DNA of 64,000 bases from Colwellia sp. RSH04 (GCF_003545765.1 NZ_QXIO01000001.1:372001-436000); one strand, 5' to 3'. Counted from the first letter of the stretch, positions 17,885 to 27,101 are shown. Translations and numbers: made by a program. Notes: generated from the sequence alone by a model not told the origin.

Positions 17885-18202
17885 ATGAGCAGAAAAATAC
17901 CTGATAAATGGCAATCTTCAGTTAAAGCAATGAAAGCCGTGCAAGTTGCTTTTGACATGGATGAAAAAATTCAACTAGCCATAAGAAAGCAAGCCTTAGA
18001 AGCAGGCCTTAGCCCTTCAGATCAAATACGAGATATACTGGGTTTACCTGTCAATAAACGCCCTAAAAGACCTAGACTAACAGTTAGCCTAGCACCAAGT
18101 GATTACGAAGTTTTAGCTAAGAAATACGGTTTGGCTGTTGATGAACAGCTAGAAATAAAAAAGCGACTCATGGATGATTTAATTCAACACATTACGATGT
18201 AA
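17885..18202 (+). CDS. Ribbon-helix-helix-like protein, candidate regulator of the cluster
   Basis: 105 residues. Two segments have the strand-helix-helix look of MetJ/Arc-type DNA-binding units: VQVAFDMDEKIQLAIRKQAL...GLSPSDQIRDILG (about 20-54) and RLTVSLAPSDYEVLAKKYGL...EIKKRLMDDLI (about 62-100). RHH proteins bind short palindromes as dimers, which fits the GACATAATATGTC sites in this cluster. The assignment is by pattern only. It is the last gene of the cluster; the ATG follows AAGGATAAC-like spacing (TTTGGATAACAAGT). The function as repressor is inferred. Confidence 0.6.
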   Translation: MSRKIPDKWQSSVKAMKAVQVAFDMDEKIQLAIRKQALEAGLSPSDQIRDILGLPVNKRPKRPRLTVSLAPSDYEVLAKKYGLAVDEQLEIKKRLMDDLIQHITM

Positions 18203-18295
18203 ATCTACTTAATGGGTACCGCTTAAAATTTTTAGAGAGAGTTTTTTATACTCTGAAAAGCACTTAATTATTTGATCTAATTACAATCATCATTC

Positions 18296-18315
18296 TAGGG
18301 TGCATTGACCTTTCA
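18296..18315 (+). repeat. Solo element end resembling the MITE at 54757
   Basis: TAGGGTGCATTGACCTTTCA matches 15 of 20 positions of the terminal repeat of the element at 54757-55024 (TAGGGTCTGTTGATCTTTCG). No partner end is visible. A weaker match is at 15758-15777 (14 of 20). Either may be a relic. Confidence 0.35.
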
Positions 18316-18436
18316 ACTACGAATTAAGCATAAATATAATTAGGCATAGCTATTATTTAAATACTACTACTTGTTTTCACCTATTAAGTGTGGAGAATAC
18401 TCGCTTATAGCTAAATTTTTATAGAGAAGATATACA

Positions 18437-20347
18437 TTGCAGTTTAAACAAAATATCAATGGTCTAAGGGCTGTTGCAGTTATAGCCGTTGTTTTGTATC
18501 ACTTTTCTACCACCTTACTTCCTGGCGGCTTTGCTGGCGTAGATATATTCTTTGTTATATCTGGTTTTTTAATGACCAGTATTATAATGCAAGGGATTAC
18601 CAAAGATAATTTTAGCTTGGCTAAATTTTATAGTGCTCGCACAAAGCGTATTATTCCGCCTCTTATTTTTCTTTGTATCATATTATTGCTCTTTGCTTTC
18701 TTTTTCTTATCACCACTCACCTATCAAGCGATTGGTAATGAAGTAGCTTATGCTATTAGCTTTTTATCAAATATTGAGTTTTATCGAAACGCAGGATACT
18801 TTGACTCTATCGCTCAAGAGAAATGGTTATTACACACTTGGTCGCTGTCAGTTGAGTGGCAGTTCTATTTACTTTATCCCTTAATTATTCTCCTTTTTAA
18901 GAAACTCTCTGGTATTGAGAAAATAAAATTTTATCTACTCGGATTAACACTTACCAGCTTCTTGTTAAACTTGTATCAAAGTTATAACCATCCAACGGCA
19001 GCCTTTTATTTATTACCCGCTAGAGCATGGGAAATGACCCTAGGTGGCTTAATATACTTTTACCCTTGGAAATTGAGTAACAAGCATAGTAAATTATTAG
19101 AAATCTGTGCTTTAATTTTATTTTCTTATGCATTCATCAATTTAAATAAAGCTGATTATTGGCCTGGATATTTAGCCTTAATACCTGTTATTGGTACCGT
19201 ATTATTTATTCAAGCTAATAGGAACGATTCTTGGTTAATAAACAATAGAATAATGCAGTTTATTGGCAGAAGCTCTTATTCAATCTATTTATGGCATTGG
19301 CCTATTGTTGTTTACTTGTATAGTAATGACTTGATGACCTCCAATAACATTATACTCGGTATTAGCTTATCGTTTTTATTAGGTTTCGCTTCATATTATA
19401 GTATTGAGCAAAAATTGAAGTTGCCAGTAAAAGCGATTCTAACAACAGCTTTATGTGTTGCTATTTTGGGGTTTGGCGTAAATAAAACTATCGGTTTATA
19501 CCAACTACGATTAGATGAACAGCAACAAAGTCAATTTTCAAAACTGCTGACAGCAAAAGATGACTGGGGCTACTTAGGTAAAAAAGCAGCAAATGGCTTA
19601 TATACAGCTAAAATAGAAAGTGAAGGCAATAAGAGTACACTCTTTTTAGGAGATAGCTTAATAGAACATTATTACCCTAAGGTCTTACAATTGAGTACCG
19701 AGCAGGATATAGGCTCAGTGACTTTTCTTACTCGAGCGGGTTGTATCCCTATCAGTGGAATGTACCGTAAAGGTCGACTTTGTGGCTTTGAAAACTTACT
19801 TCAACAGTTAGAAGACACTCATTATGATCAAATTGTATTAGGGGGCAACTGGTTTGAATACCTCAGTTTTTCATCAAAAGAGTTGTACTATGTGGCTAAT
19901 GATCCCGCTTATTATTTAATAGAACATGAAGGTAGACATTACTCTTTGGCTGAAGAGGAAGGATTACAGTTTGCGATGCAAAAAATAGAAGATTTAATCA
20001 CCATGCTAAACGCACATACCAAAAAACTCTATTTTTTATTACCCACTCCGCAAGGAGTAATGTTCTCTCCTAGCAATGCCGACAAAGATATTTGGCAAAA
20101 AAATATTTTAAGACAAAGCTTTTCAGTAAATCATTTTAAGAAAAAACATCAGCAATTTTATACCTATATGAATAAGATCTCCGATAAGTATGATATTGAA
20201 CTTATAGATCCCATAGATACGTTATGTTCAGATCACGAATGTAAGGTTATGAGTAATAGCCAAGAATTTTATTATAAAGACTATATACATTTAAGGCCTT
20301 GGTATGTAATAAAATATGCTAATTATATTAATGACTTGTTCAAATAA
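18437..20347 (+). CDS. Acyltransferase 3 / SGNH fusion, O-antigen-type O-acetyltransferase
   Basis: 636 residues, start TTG at 18437 behind AGAGAAGA. The N-terminal two thirds (residues about 1-350) is the OafA/YrhL acyltransferase family: NGLRAVAVIAVVLYHF, then about ten membrane helices and the HTWSLSVEWQFYLLYPL motif. The C-terminal part is a periplasmic SGNH hydrolase-like domain with LFLGDSLIEHYYPK (GDS block) and a late D-x-x-H pair in YYKDYIHLRPW. Such fusions acetylate lipopolysaccharide or capsule sugars at the cell surface. No other polysaccharide gene is directly adjacent; a Braun-type lipoprotein gene follows 362 bases later. Confidence 0.85.
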   Translation: MQFKQNINGLRAVAVIAVVLYHFSTTLLPGGFAGVDIFFVISGFLMTSIIMQGITKDNFSLAKFYSARTKRIIPPLIFLCIILLLFAFFFLSPLTYQAIGNEVAYAISFLSNIEFYRNAGYFDSIAQEKWLLHTWSLSVEWQFYLLYPLIILLFKKLSGIEKIKFYLLGLTLTSFLLNLYQSYNHPTAAFYLLPARAWEMTLGGLIYFYPWKLSNKHSKLLEICALILFSYAFINLNKADYWPGYLALIPVIGTVLFIQANRNDSWLINNRIMQFIGRSSYSIYLWHWPIVVYLYSNDLMTSNNIILGISLSFLLGFASYYSIEQKLKLPVKAILTTALCVAILGFGVNKTIGLYQLRLDEQQQSQFSKLLTAKDDWGYLGKKAANGLYTAKIESEGNKSTLFLGDSLIEHYYPKVLQLSTEQDIGSVTFLTRAGCIPISGMYRKGRLCGFENLLQQLEDTHYDQIVLGGNWFEYLSFSSKELYYVANDPAYYLIEHEGRHYSLAEEEGLQFAMQKIEDLITMLNAHTKKLYFLLPTPQGVMFSPSNADKDIWQKNILRQSFSVNHFKKKHQQFYTYMNKISDKYDIELIDPIDTLCSDHECKVMSNSQEFYYKDYIHLRPWYVIKYANYINDLFK

Positions 20348-20709
20348 TTGAGAGTCTGTTTATCATGCAAGGTATGCAAACTTATAAGATGAGTTAAATA
20401 GTTTACTGCACAATAACAAAAAGACGCTTAAATAAGGGATGCTTATTAATAAGCATTCTCGGTTAACGATGAATATTCCGCTGTTGATTGTGTATTGCTT
20501 GCTGAAAAATATGGTTTAGATGTGCTCAAAAAAACTTAAATAACTAAGAAACTTATGAGCGATTAAATTAACCATGTTTCTACCGAAGCCCCCATGTAAT
20601 ATAGCTAAAACGGAACATTAAAAACAAAGATATTTTTTTATGCATCAATACTTTTTTATGCCATAATTGAGTCGGTTATTATATTAAAAACAAACTTAGG
20701 GATATCATT
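20348..20709. other. 362-base intergenic region with an 18-bp palindrome and a possible gene remnant
   Basis: Holds a perfect palindrome ATGCTTATTAATAAGCAT (20439-20456) without a T tail. It also holds a short frame ending at a TAA (20536-20538) that reads ...NDEYSAVDCVLLAEKYGLDV before LKKT. The frame is closed by a stop just upstream and has no start, so it looks like the tail of a lost gene. The part next to the following lipoprotein gene must hold its promoter; I could not place it convincingly. Confidence 0.5.
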
Positions 20710-20949
20710 ATGTTAATGAAAAAAATTGCAATTGTTGCCTTTGCAGCTGCAGTAACAGGCTGTTCTAATACTAGTGCTTTAGAAGAGAACATTACCTCTT
20801 TAACAAACAAAGTCGATGCGTTATCTACGCAAGTTGCTGATTTAGAATCACAACAAAAAGCAATTAGCAAAGATGTTAGTGCAGCTAAAGAAGCGGCTAA
20901 AAGTGCAAATGATAGAATTGACAATGTCGTTTCTTCATATAAAAAATAA
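20710..20949 (+). CDS. lpp: Braun-type murein lipoprotein (Lpp-like)
   Basis: 79 residues. Lipobox VTGC (Cys about residue 18) follows a short signal peptide, then a continuous heptad-repeat helix (ENITSLTNKVDALSTQVADL and onward), and it ends with SSYKK. The terminal Lys matches the residue that L,D-transpeptidases join to peptidoglycan in E. coli Lpp. The start may be the ATG at 20710 (AGGGA upstream) or the one two codons later. It faces an L,D-transpeptidase gene across a bidirectional terminator, the enzyme class that performs this linkage. Confidence 0.85.
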   Translation: MLMKKIAIVAFAAAVTGCSNTSALEENITSLTNKVDALSTQVADLESQQKAISKDVSAAKEAAKSANDRIDNVVSSYKK

Positions 20950-20975
20950 TCTATTGGTTTTCCCATCTAGATACT

Positions 20976-21001
20976 AAAAAAGCACTCATGAGTGCTTTTT
21001 T
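20976..21001. terminator. Bidirectional terminator between lpp and the L,D-transpeptidase gene
   Basis: Perfect palindrome of 26 bases: six A, GCACTCATGAGTGC, six T. It can terminate transcription from both convergent genes. Confidence 0.9.
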
Positions 21002-21029
21002 GGTATCTGAACTCGAGTGTTTAGATACT

Positions 21030-21980
21030 TTACTGTATCAATTCATCTTGGCGAGAGCTTTCGCCTTCCTCATTTTCTTCTAATTCAATTACTAGGCCTG
21101 TCGGTTTTTCTATGACAGGTAGAAGTTGATGCCAATAGCTTCTATTTGAGCCTACAAAGCGTTGAACTGCATTGGCAAGTTTTATGGTCGGCTTACCTGG
21201 CTCTTCAGTTAACGGTTCATGAATTTCTATTAACTGTTGCTGACCATTTTCATAAGACATTTTAATCGGTTGATCGATGATCCTCACTCTTGTTTGCAAT
21301 GGGACATTTTCATATAGCCATTTAATATCTTCATCATACATCCGAACACACCCTGAGCTTGCTCGCATGCCAATACCAAAGCGTTTGTTAGTTCCGTGAA
21401 TCAAATATTCACTGGTGCCTAACCTTAACGCATATTTACCAAAAGGATTACTTGGCCCAGCAGGGACTTCATCAGCTAAAATAATGCCTTTTTCTGTTAA
21501 GTATCGCTCTTTCATCGCTTTGGTCGGCCGCCAGACAGGATTTTTTCTCTTCTCACTAATATAACTAGTCGCTTTAGGCGTTGCTAAGCCTTGTCGCCCA
21601 ATTCCAACGGGAAATACATGCACTTTATTTTTATTAGGATCAAAGTAATATAACCTTAATTCTGGCAGGTTAACTACAATTCCTTCACGCTTAATAAAGG
21701 GTAAAAGCATCGCTGAAGGAATGACAACCTGTGAGCCAACCTCAGGTAAAAATGGATCAATAGTAGGATTGGCAGCGAGTAACGCTAAAAAACCAACATT
21801 ATATTGTTCAGCAATTTGCTGAAAGTAATCGCCCTGTTTTACATGGTGATATTGTAATTTACCAATTAATCGTTGTTTACCTGCGGGAATATCGTATTCT
21901 GCTGCTAATAAATTACCCGTTAACGATAAACAAAAACAAGTAGTAATACAGGTATAAAAAAGTGATTTTAACTGAGTCAT
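21030..21980 (-). CDS. L,D-transpeptidase with LysM-like domain (ErfK/YbiS/YcfS family)
   Basis: About 316 residues, periplasmic. A signal peptide (SLFYTCITTCFCLSL, cleavage after LLAA) is followed by a LysM-like peptidoglycan-binding stretch (YHHVKQGDYFQQIAEQYNVG) and a YkuD catalytic domain with YLIHGTNK and the catalytic SSGCVRM. ErfK-type enzymes join Lpp to peptidoglycan, and an Lpp-like gene is convergent next door. The frame is open up to 21998; ATG 21980 has AAGG at proper spacing, while ATG 21986 overlaps the stop of the ygiF-like gene (TAATG). Either way the two genes are translationally adjacent. Confidence 0.9.
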   Translation of the reverse strand: MTQLKSLFYTCITTCFCLSLTGNLLAAEYDIPAGKQRLIGKLQYHHVKQGDYFQQIAEQYNVGFLALLAANPTIDPFLPEVGSQVVIPSAMLLPFIKREGIVVNLPELRLYYFDPNKNKVHVFPVGIGRQGLATPKATSYISEKRKNPVWRPTKAMKERYLTEKGIILADEVPAGPSNPFGKYALRLGTSEYLIHGTNKRFGIGMRASSGCVRMYDEDIKWLYENVPLQTRVRIIDQPIKMSYENGQQQLIEIHEPLTEEPGKPTIKLANAVQRFVGSNRSYWHQLLPVIEKPTGLVIELEENEEGESSRQDELIQ

Positions 21981-21985
21981 AAACA

Positions 21986-23635
21986 TTAACCTTGCCAATA
22001 TGGTGTGATTGACAAGGCGTTTTCCTTCGATTGCTCTATTGCTTCAAGTAAGTTATCCACCTTAGCAGTCAACCAGCTGGCTAATTTTTCTTGTTTAACG
22101 GGCAAAATATCTAACTGTTGCTGAAGTAAGTACAATGTTTGCAATTCACTAATACCTTGCTTTACATCTAACCAAGCAAGACGATAAATTTTTTGTTTTT
22201 CAGAAAGTAACGAACTACTTCCCTCATTATTATAAAGTGAAATAAACCAACTACCGGTTAATAAACTACGAATCAGTAATGGGTATATTGCCAAATAATC
22301 TTGACTGGTTAAGGTGTCTCCATTGGCTAATAATGCAACTTCTGCTTTTAACTCATTCAGTGCTTTTGATAAGCCACCTTGAGCAAAATCTCTAAGCGCT
22401 AGTGTTGAATCATGCCCTTCTTTCTCAGAGGTTATAATAATCTTCTTTTCTAAAATAAGATTTAACAAAGACAGTTGTAGTCGGTTGCTTCGTTCACTCA
22501 TCAATAAGGTCAACATCTGTTGAATATTAGGGTATCGCTTTCGTTCTAACTTTAACTTTTTAATTAAGGCTTCACTATGATCTATTTTTTTTCGATAAAC
22601 ACCAGATTTTGTCGTAAGTTCTTTTAAGTGTTTGGCATTGTCAACCCAATGAGTTGCACGAATAAAATAACTTAACTCATCTCTAACTTTCACTGCCTCT
22701 GGTGACAAGTGCTGTTCAAAAAGCCAAAAACCTTGTCTTAATAGAACAAATAATTCATTCAGTTTACTCAACACTTTTAAAGAAGGTCGTTCAACATATA
22801 AATTAATTTGTTGTTGTAACTTCTCCAGTGAAAATTCAATACCATGGTAAAAAGCAGCTGATATTGTATTAATCTCTTTCATCGGTATGATTTCTAAAGA
22901 CTCAAAATGATTGTTTTCATTAATTAACAGCCCTTTTTTTAGAGCTAACTTATCATTATTAGATTGCACGCCACTTTCTGAAAGTTTTGCCGCTAAACGA
23001 TAACCTCGTGCTGCTTTACTTAATAATCCTGAGCGCATCAAAACTTGGCTCATCAGCAGTTTTGCAGTATCCATCAGCACGTATGTTTCGCCTTGCTGAA
23101 GCTCTAATTCTAATTCATTAATACGTTCTGATTCTTCAAAGCCATCACAACTTATTTCTCCTTGATCATAAGCCAATTCAATAACAGCACCTTGCACATT
23201 AATCAACCATGTTGTACGGGTGAAATGTGTATTAAATACACTAATGACGTTATTTTGTAACTCTTTAACATTAATATTTTGAGGCCAAACTTCGTCAGGA
23301 AAAAGTGATAAATCTACCTGCTTATTTTCAATATCAACATTATATTCCGGCCTTTTATGCAAACCACCAATCACTTGACCAGAGGTTTTAATGGTTTGTT
23401 CATATCGACACTGAGTACCATTATGTTGAATTCCTCTTACTCGTAAGCCTATGTCCATTTTTCGAAAGGCCAAATCATTGGTATCCATATAACAGTTCGT
23501 CAAGGTTTTCTTTTGGCAGGTATAATTAATATTGTTATCTGACAATAACTTAGAAATAACATTGGTAAGATTATTACCTTGCTCATTCGCTTCATCATTT
23601 AACAATAAATACTTTAATTCTATTTCTGTGCTCAT
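21986..23635 (-). CDS. ygiF: CYTH-CHAD domain inorganic triphosphatase (YgiF-like)
   Basis: 549 residues. The N-terminal CYTH domain shows the ExExK signature as EIELKYLL (residues 4-11) plus RVRG and RYEQTIK basic/acidic tunnel strands. The C-terminal part (about 270-540) is alpha-helical like CHAD, a polyphosphate-associated domain. The E. coli homologue hydrolyses tripolyphosphate. The CHAD part is Lys- and His-poorer than usual to the eye, so its exact boundaries are uncertain. Upstream and divergent is a ygiM-like gene; downstream it overlaps the L,D-transpeptidase start. Confidence 0.85.
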   Translation of the reverse strand: MSTEIELKYLLLNDEANEQGNNLTNVISKLLSDNNINYTCQKKTLTNCYMDTNDLAFRKMDIGLRVRGIQHNGTQCRYEQTIKTSGQVIGGLHKRPEYNVDIENKQVDLSLFPDEVWPQNINVKELQNNVISVFNTHFTRTTWLINVQGAVIELAYDQGEISCDGFEESERINELELELQQGETYVLMDTAKLLMSQVLMRSGLLSKAARGYRLAAKLSESGVQSNNDKLALKKGLLINENNHFESLEIIPMKEINTISAAFYHGIEFSLEKLQQQINLYVERPSLKVLSKLNELFVLLRQGFWLFEQHLSPEAVKVRDELSYFIRATHWVDNAKHLKELTTKSGVYRKKIDHSEALIKKLKLERKRYPNIQQMLTLLMSERSNRLQLSLLNLILEKKIIITSEKEGHDSTLALRDFAQGGLSKALNELKAEVALLANGDTLTSQDYLAIYPLLIRSLLTGSWFISLYNNEGSSSLLSEKQKIYRLAWLDVKQGISELQTLYLLQQQLDILPVKQEKLASWLTAKVDNLLEAIEQSKENALSITPYWQG

Positions 23636-23777
23636 TTCGCTTTAAAAATGTGAGTGATAACCACTACAGCATACCTTGTGCTTAAGAAGATACCAAGCGA
23701 ATCATTTAACTTGCCAACTAAGTGACAAACACATAATATCTTGTCTTTAATGGTTTATTTTATTACTTGGTAGTTTC

Positions 23778-24389
23778 ATGAAAAACGTTGTTAGAATTCT
23801 TACGTGTCTATTTATATCACTTTCAGCAACTGTGTTGGTTCAAGCTGAAGAGCTCGAGTCAATAGAAACTGTTCAATCTGGCTTTATTTCAGATGACTTA
23901 ACCATATTTATGCATGCAGGCCCTGGCACAAATTACCGTATTTTAGGTACAATTATCGCCGGAACCCAAATTCAAGTAACCGGGAACAGCGATAAAGGTT
24001 ACAGCGAAATTATCGATGATAAAAATAGAACCACATGGGTTGAGTCAAAATATATTACCGATAAACCAGGCTTACGATTTGTTGTTGCAGAATTAAATGA
24101 GAAAATAACCAGCGGTCAAGAATTTTCTAGCCAACTTGACGGCGAAGTTAATGCATTAAAAGCAACTATTGTCGATTTAGAAACACAAAATGCCACTTTA
24201 ACGAAAGAAACCGCCCAATTAGAAAGAACCCTTAATAACACGCAAAGTAAATTAAAAGACCAAGATACTAATATCCAAAAACAATGGTTTTATATGGGAG
24301 CAATGGTATTAGGTATAGGTTTGCTTCTTGGCTTAATTCTTCCTAAATTGTTTGGCCGCCGCAAGAGTTCTCTTGATAGCTGGCAATAA
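23778..24389 (+). CDS. ygiM: SH3-domain membrane protein (YgiM-like)
   Basis: 203 residues, matching the TIGR04211/YgiM architecture. A signal peptide ends VQA before EE. A bacterial SH3 domain follows (DDLTIFMHAGPGTNYRILG through TTWVESKYIT, about residues 35-95). Then come a coiled coil (about 110-160), a C-terminal membrane helix (GAMVLGIGLLLGLILPKLF) and a basic tail. Function is not established. Divergent from the ygiF-like gene across 142 bases and followed after 35 bases by a glycosyltransferase gene. Confidence 0.88.
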   Translation: MKNVVRILTCLFISLSATVLVQAEELESIETVQSGFISDDLTIFMHAGPGTNYRILGTIIAGTQIQVTGNSDKGYSEIIDDKNRTTWVESKYITDKPGLRFVVAELNEKITSGQEFSSQLDGEVNALKATIVDLETQNATLTKETAQLERTLNNTQSKLKDQDTNIQKQWFYMGAMVLGIGLLLGLILPKLFGRRKSSLDSWQ

Positions 24390-24424
24390 TTAACATCGTT
24401 TTATTTTAAAAAGAAACTATCCAA

Positions 24425-25522
24425 ATGAAAATATTGGTTATTCCCAATCGAGGGCGTTCCTATAATGCTGTTCGTCCAGAAGCTGAGTGCTATATTAGCC
24501 TTGCTCAAGCAGGACATGATGTCACGGTAATGACCTGTGATAGTAACGCGTATTTTGATGAATATAAAAAAGCACCGCTTAAACTTGTTGAATTAAACTC
24601 TTTAAAAAAATATAGCTGGGTGGTTATTAAGCAAGTTCATCAGTATATCAAAAAGCATAATATTGATATTGTCTATGCTACTGAATCAAATGGCATTCCT
24701 AATGCCGCTTTTGGTTGTATTGGCACTAAAGCAAAAATGATCGCTTATCGTGGCACAACAGGTGGAATGTATAAAACCGATCCCAGTAATTATTTATGTA
24801 CATTACATCCTCGTATTAATGGTTACATTGGCGTATCAAACGCAGTAACAAAAACAATTAAAGAAAAAGTCCGTACTGGTATCAAAAATACAGTACAAAC
24901 CATTTATAAAGGGCACAGTCTATGTTGGTATCAAGATAAGCCTACAGAGTTATCAAGCTTAAGCCCTAAGCTTGAACCCGAAAACAACAAATTCACGGTT
25001 CTTTGTATTGGTAGCCCTCGACCTTATAAAGGCATGCATTATATGTTAGATGCAATGAAAGAATTAAACGATCTAACTGACTTACACCTAGTACTAGTAG
25101 GGGATAATTTTGATTGTGAACCTTATGCTTCTCAGGTAACGGCAACAGGAATGGCTGAACAAATTATCCAAACAGGTTTTAGAAGTGATGTGCCACAAAT
25201 AGCTGCGGCTTGTGATGTGTTAATACTACCTTCAGAAAGAGAAGGTCTACCTAGGGTTGTACTTGAATCGTTAGCTAATGCTACTCCTGTCATTACCTCT
25301 GCCAATGAAGGTGCAATGGAGATTATTGAAGAAGGACAGAATGGTTATATTGTACCTATTGGAGATGGCAAAGCTATCGCTGATAAAATTAGGTTTTTAT
25401 ATAATAATCCAGCTATCAAAAAGCAATTATCAGAGGGTGCTGTTGATACAATAAAAACGAAAATGTCTCATGAAGAAACCGTAAAACAAATGGCTGCTTT
25501 TTTTCAAAGAATACTTTCGTAG
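24425..25522 (+). CDS. GT4 family glycosyltransferase of the surface polymer cluster
   Basis: 365-residue GT-B glycosyltransferase. The donor-binding half carries IGSPRPYKGMHYMLDAM and the E-x7-E motif in SEREGLPRVVLESLAN, then GQNGYIVPIGD. The N-terminal acceptor domain starts MKILVIPNRGRSYNAVRPE, with AYRGTTGGMYKTDP. It heads a run of four surface-polymer genes on the same strand, with a Wzi-like protein, a TagD-like and a TagB/F-like enzyme. Sugar specificity cannot be read from the sequence. Confidence 0.82.
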   Translation: MKILVIPNRGRSYNAVRPEAECYISLAQAGHDVTVMTCDSNAYFDEYKKAPLKLVELNSLKKYSWVVIKQVHQYIKKHNIDIVYATESNGIPNAAFGCIGTKAKMIAYRGTTGGMYKTDPSNYLCTLHPRINGYIGVSNAVTKTIKEKVRTGIKNTVQTIYKGHSLCWYQDKPTELSSLSPKLEPENNKFTVLCIGSPRPYKGMHYMLDAMKELNDLTDLHLVLVGDNFDCEPYASQVTATGMAEQIIQTGFRSDVPQIAAACDVLILPSEREGLPRVVLESLANATPVITSANEGAMEIIEEGQNGYIVPIGDGKAIADKIRFLYNNPAIKKQLSEGAVDTIKTKMSHEETVKQMAAFFQRILS

Positions 25523-25617
25523 ATAAACAAGCAAAGTGAAAAAAGTACTTGTTAAGCAATTGTAACGGCTCTGGTAATTACTCGCTATGCTAGGTAAAAT
25601 AGCTTTTTTTTCTTGTA

Positions 25618-27072
25618 GTGATTGCTAGTTTGTTAAACATTTCCAAAATTACTTTTTTCCTGTGCGTTGCTTTATTTAGCTTCAATGGTTTTACCAAAGG
25701 CCCTTCACCTTATTTACCTTTAAAAGTAGAACCATTAATAGAGCTTGAGTTACATCGATTAGCGACAGTCGCTAAACTTCCTATATTAACCAAGCCTTAT
25801 CATGCTGCAACGATTAATAATTACTTAAGTACTATTCAAGATAGCCACCCACAACTTTATATGCGTATTAATAAATACTTAAAACGTTATAAAAAAGAAG
25901 CCTCTTTAACCCACGCTTCGGTTCAATTGAACTATGCGAATAAAGATAATATTGTCTTACCGAATCAACGTGGGCAAATGGCAGATGCTAACTATCAAGC
26001 AAACTTTAGTGGCTTTTGGCAAGCAAGTCAGTATCTCATCATTAATACGGGAGCAATGTATTATGAGAATGGTGATTATCTTCGAAATAGCAGCTTTATT
26101 TCATTTGGCGCTGACGTATTTCAGGTTGATATCGGCTATCGAGAGCATTGGATGTCGCCTTTTCAAGAAAGCGCAACCCTCTTATCAACGCAAGCCAAGC
26201 CACCACTTAGTGTTACGTTAAGTAATTATAATTTATTCACCGATTACAAGATCAAGTATGAAGTATCTCTAGGTTTATTAGACGAGCAAGATGATATTAA
26301 ATTTGGCCGAGAAACCCCCTCAGTTTCTGGCGAACCAGCGTTACTTACTATGCACTTAAGTGCGCAGCCTTTTTCTTGGTGGACCATAGGGTTTAACCGT
26401 ACCTTTATGTTTGCTGGTGGTGAGAAAAGCATTAGTTTGAAGGATATTTGGAACGCAATCATTGATCCCGTAAATAATGACAACTGTGGCGGCGATGGTA
26501 CTGACTTACAAGATTGTAGCCAAGAGTTTGGCAACCAACAGGCATCAATTACCAATAAGTTTGACCTTAACTTTTTTAATACACCTTTTAGTTTCTATTA
26601 TGAATATGCTGGGGAAGATACCAATAACTATACCAATTATAAGTTAGCTAACTTAGCGAATAGCTTTGGCCTATTTTTACCTTATATTAATGAATCTATG
26701 TCTTTAAACATGGAGTTCACTACTTTTCAAAGTCATTGGTATAACCATCATATTTATGGTGAAGGATATAGTAATGATAATATAAGAATGGGACACTGGT
26801 GGGGTACAAGAAAAGGCGCTAAAGATCTTGTAGGTGGTGAGGCTGGCAGTATTCGCTTAGACTGGAATAATAGCAACGATTCACAAATATCATTTCTTTA
26901 TCGCAGTGCTAATTTTAACGATTCAAAATATGCTGATTATGAACTTTCTCATGAGTTAGAAATTAATTACAGTAAAATTCTTTGGTCAAACTTCTTAGGA
27001 TTAAAATTGTATTTAGGCAAAAACAATAACGGTGAGAAGTTTGTTCAAACAGGCATATCTTATACTTGGTAA
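25618..27072 (+). CDS. Wzi-family outer membrane capsule assembly protein
   Basis: 484 residues. A signal sequence (ITFFLCVALFSFNGFTKG) is followed by an N-terminal helical stretch and alternating beta strands ending in an aromatic residue (ISYTW), typical of an 18-stranded outer membrane barrel. Motifs such as IGYREHWMSPFQES and GHWWGTRKGAKD resemble Wzi, which tethers or assembles capsule at the surface. The start is unclear: GTG at 25618 without ribosome-binding site, or TTG at 25630. Upstream is a 95-base gap with a TAAAAT (25595-25600) that could be a -10 box. It lies between glycosyltransferase and glycerol-phosphate genes. Confidence 0.78.
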   Translation: MIASLLNISKITFFLCVALFSFNGFTKGPSPYLPLKVEPLIELELHRLATVAKLPILTKPYHAATINNYLSTIQDSHPQLYMRINKYLKRYKKEASLTHASVQLNYANKDNIVLPNQRGQMADANYQANFSGFWQASQYLIINTGAMYYENGDYLRNSSFISFGADVFQVDIGYREHWMSPFQESATLLSTQAKPPLSVTLSNYNLFTDYKIKYEVSLGLLDEQDDIKFGRETPSVSGEPALLTMHLSAQPFSWWTIGFNRTFMFAGGEKSISLKDIWNAIIDPVNNDNCGGDGTDLQDCSQEFGNQQASITNKFDLNFFNTPFSFYYEYAGEDTNNYTNYKLANLANSFGLFLPYINESMSLNMEFTTFQSHWYNHHIYGEGYSNDNIRMGHWWGTRKGAKDLVGGEAGSIRLDWNNSNDSQISFLYRSANFNDSKYADYELSHELEINYSKILWSNFLGLKLYLGKNNNGEKFVQTGISYTW

Positions 27073-27101
27073 GTAATGCTTATTAGACAAGGACACTTTT
27101 T

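Noticed and set aside
26244..26555. 103-residue minus-strand frame inside the Wzi-like gene
   Set aside because: Antisense to a well-supported barrel protein, no ribosome-binding site or domain.
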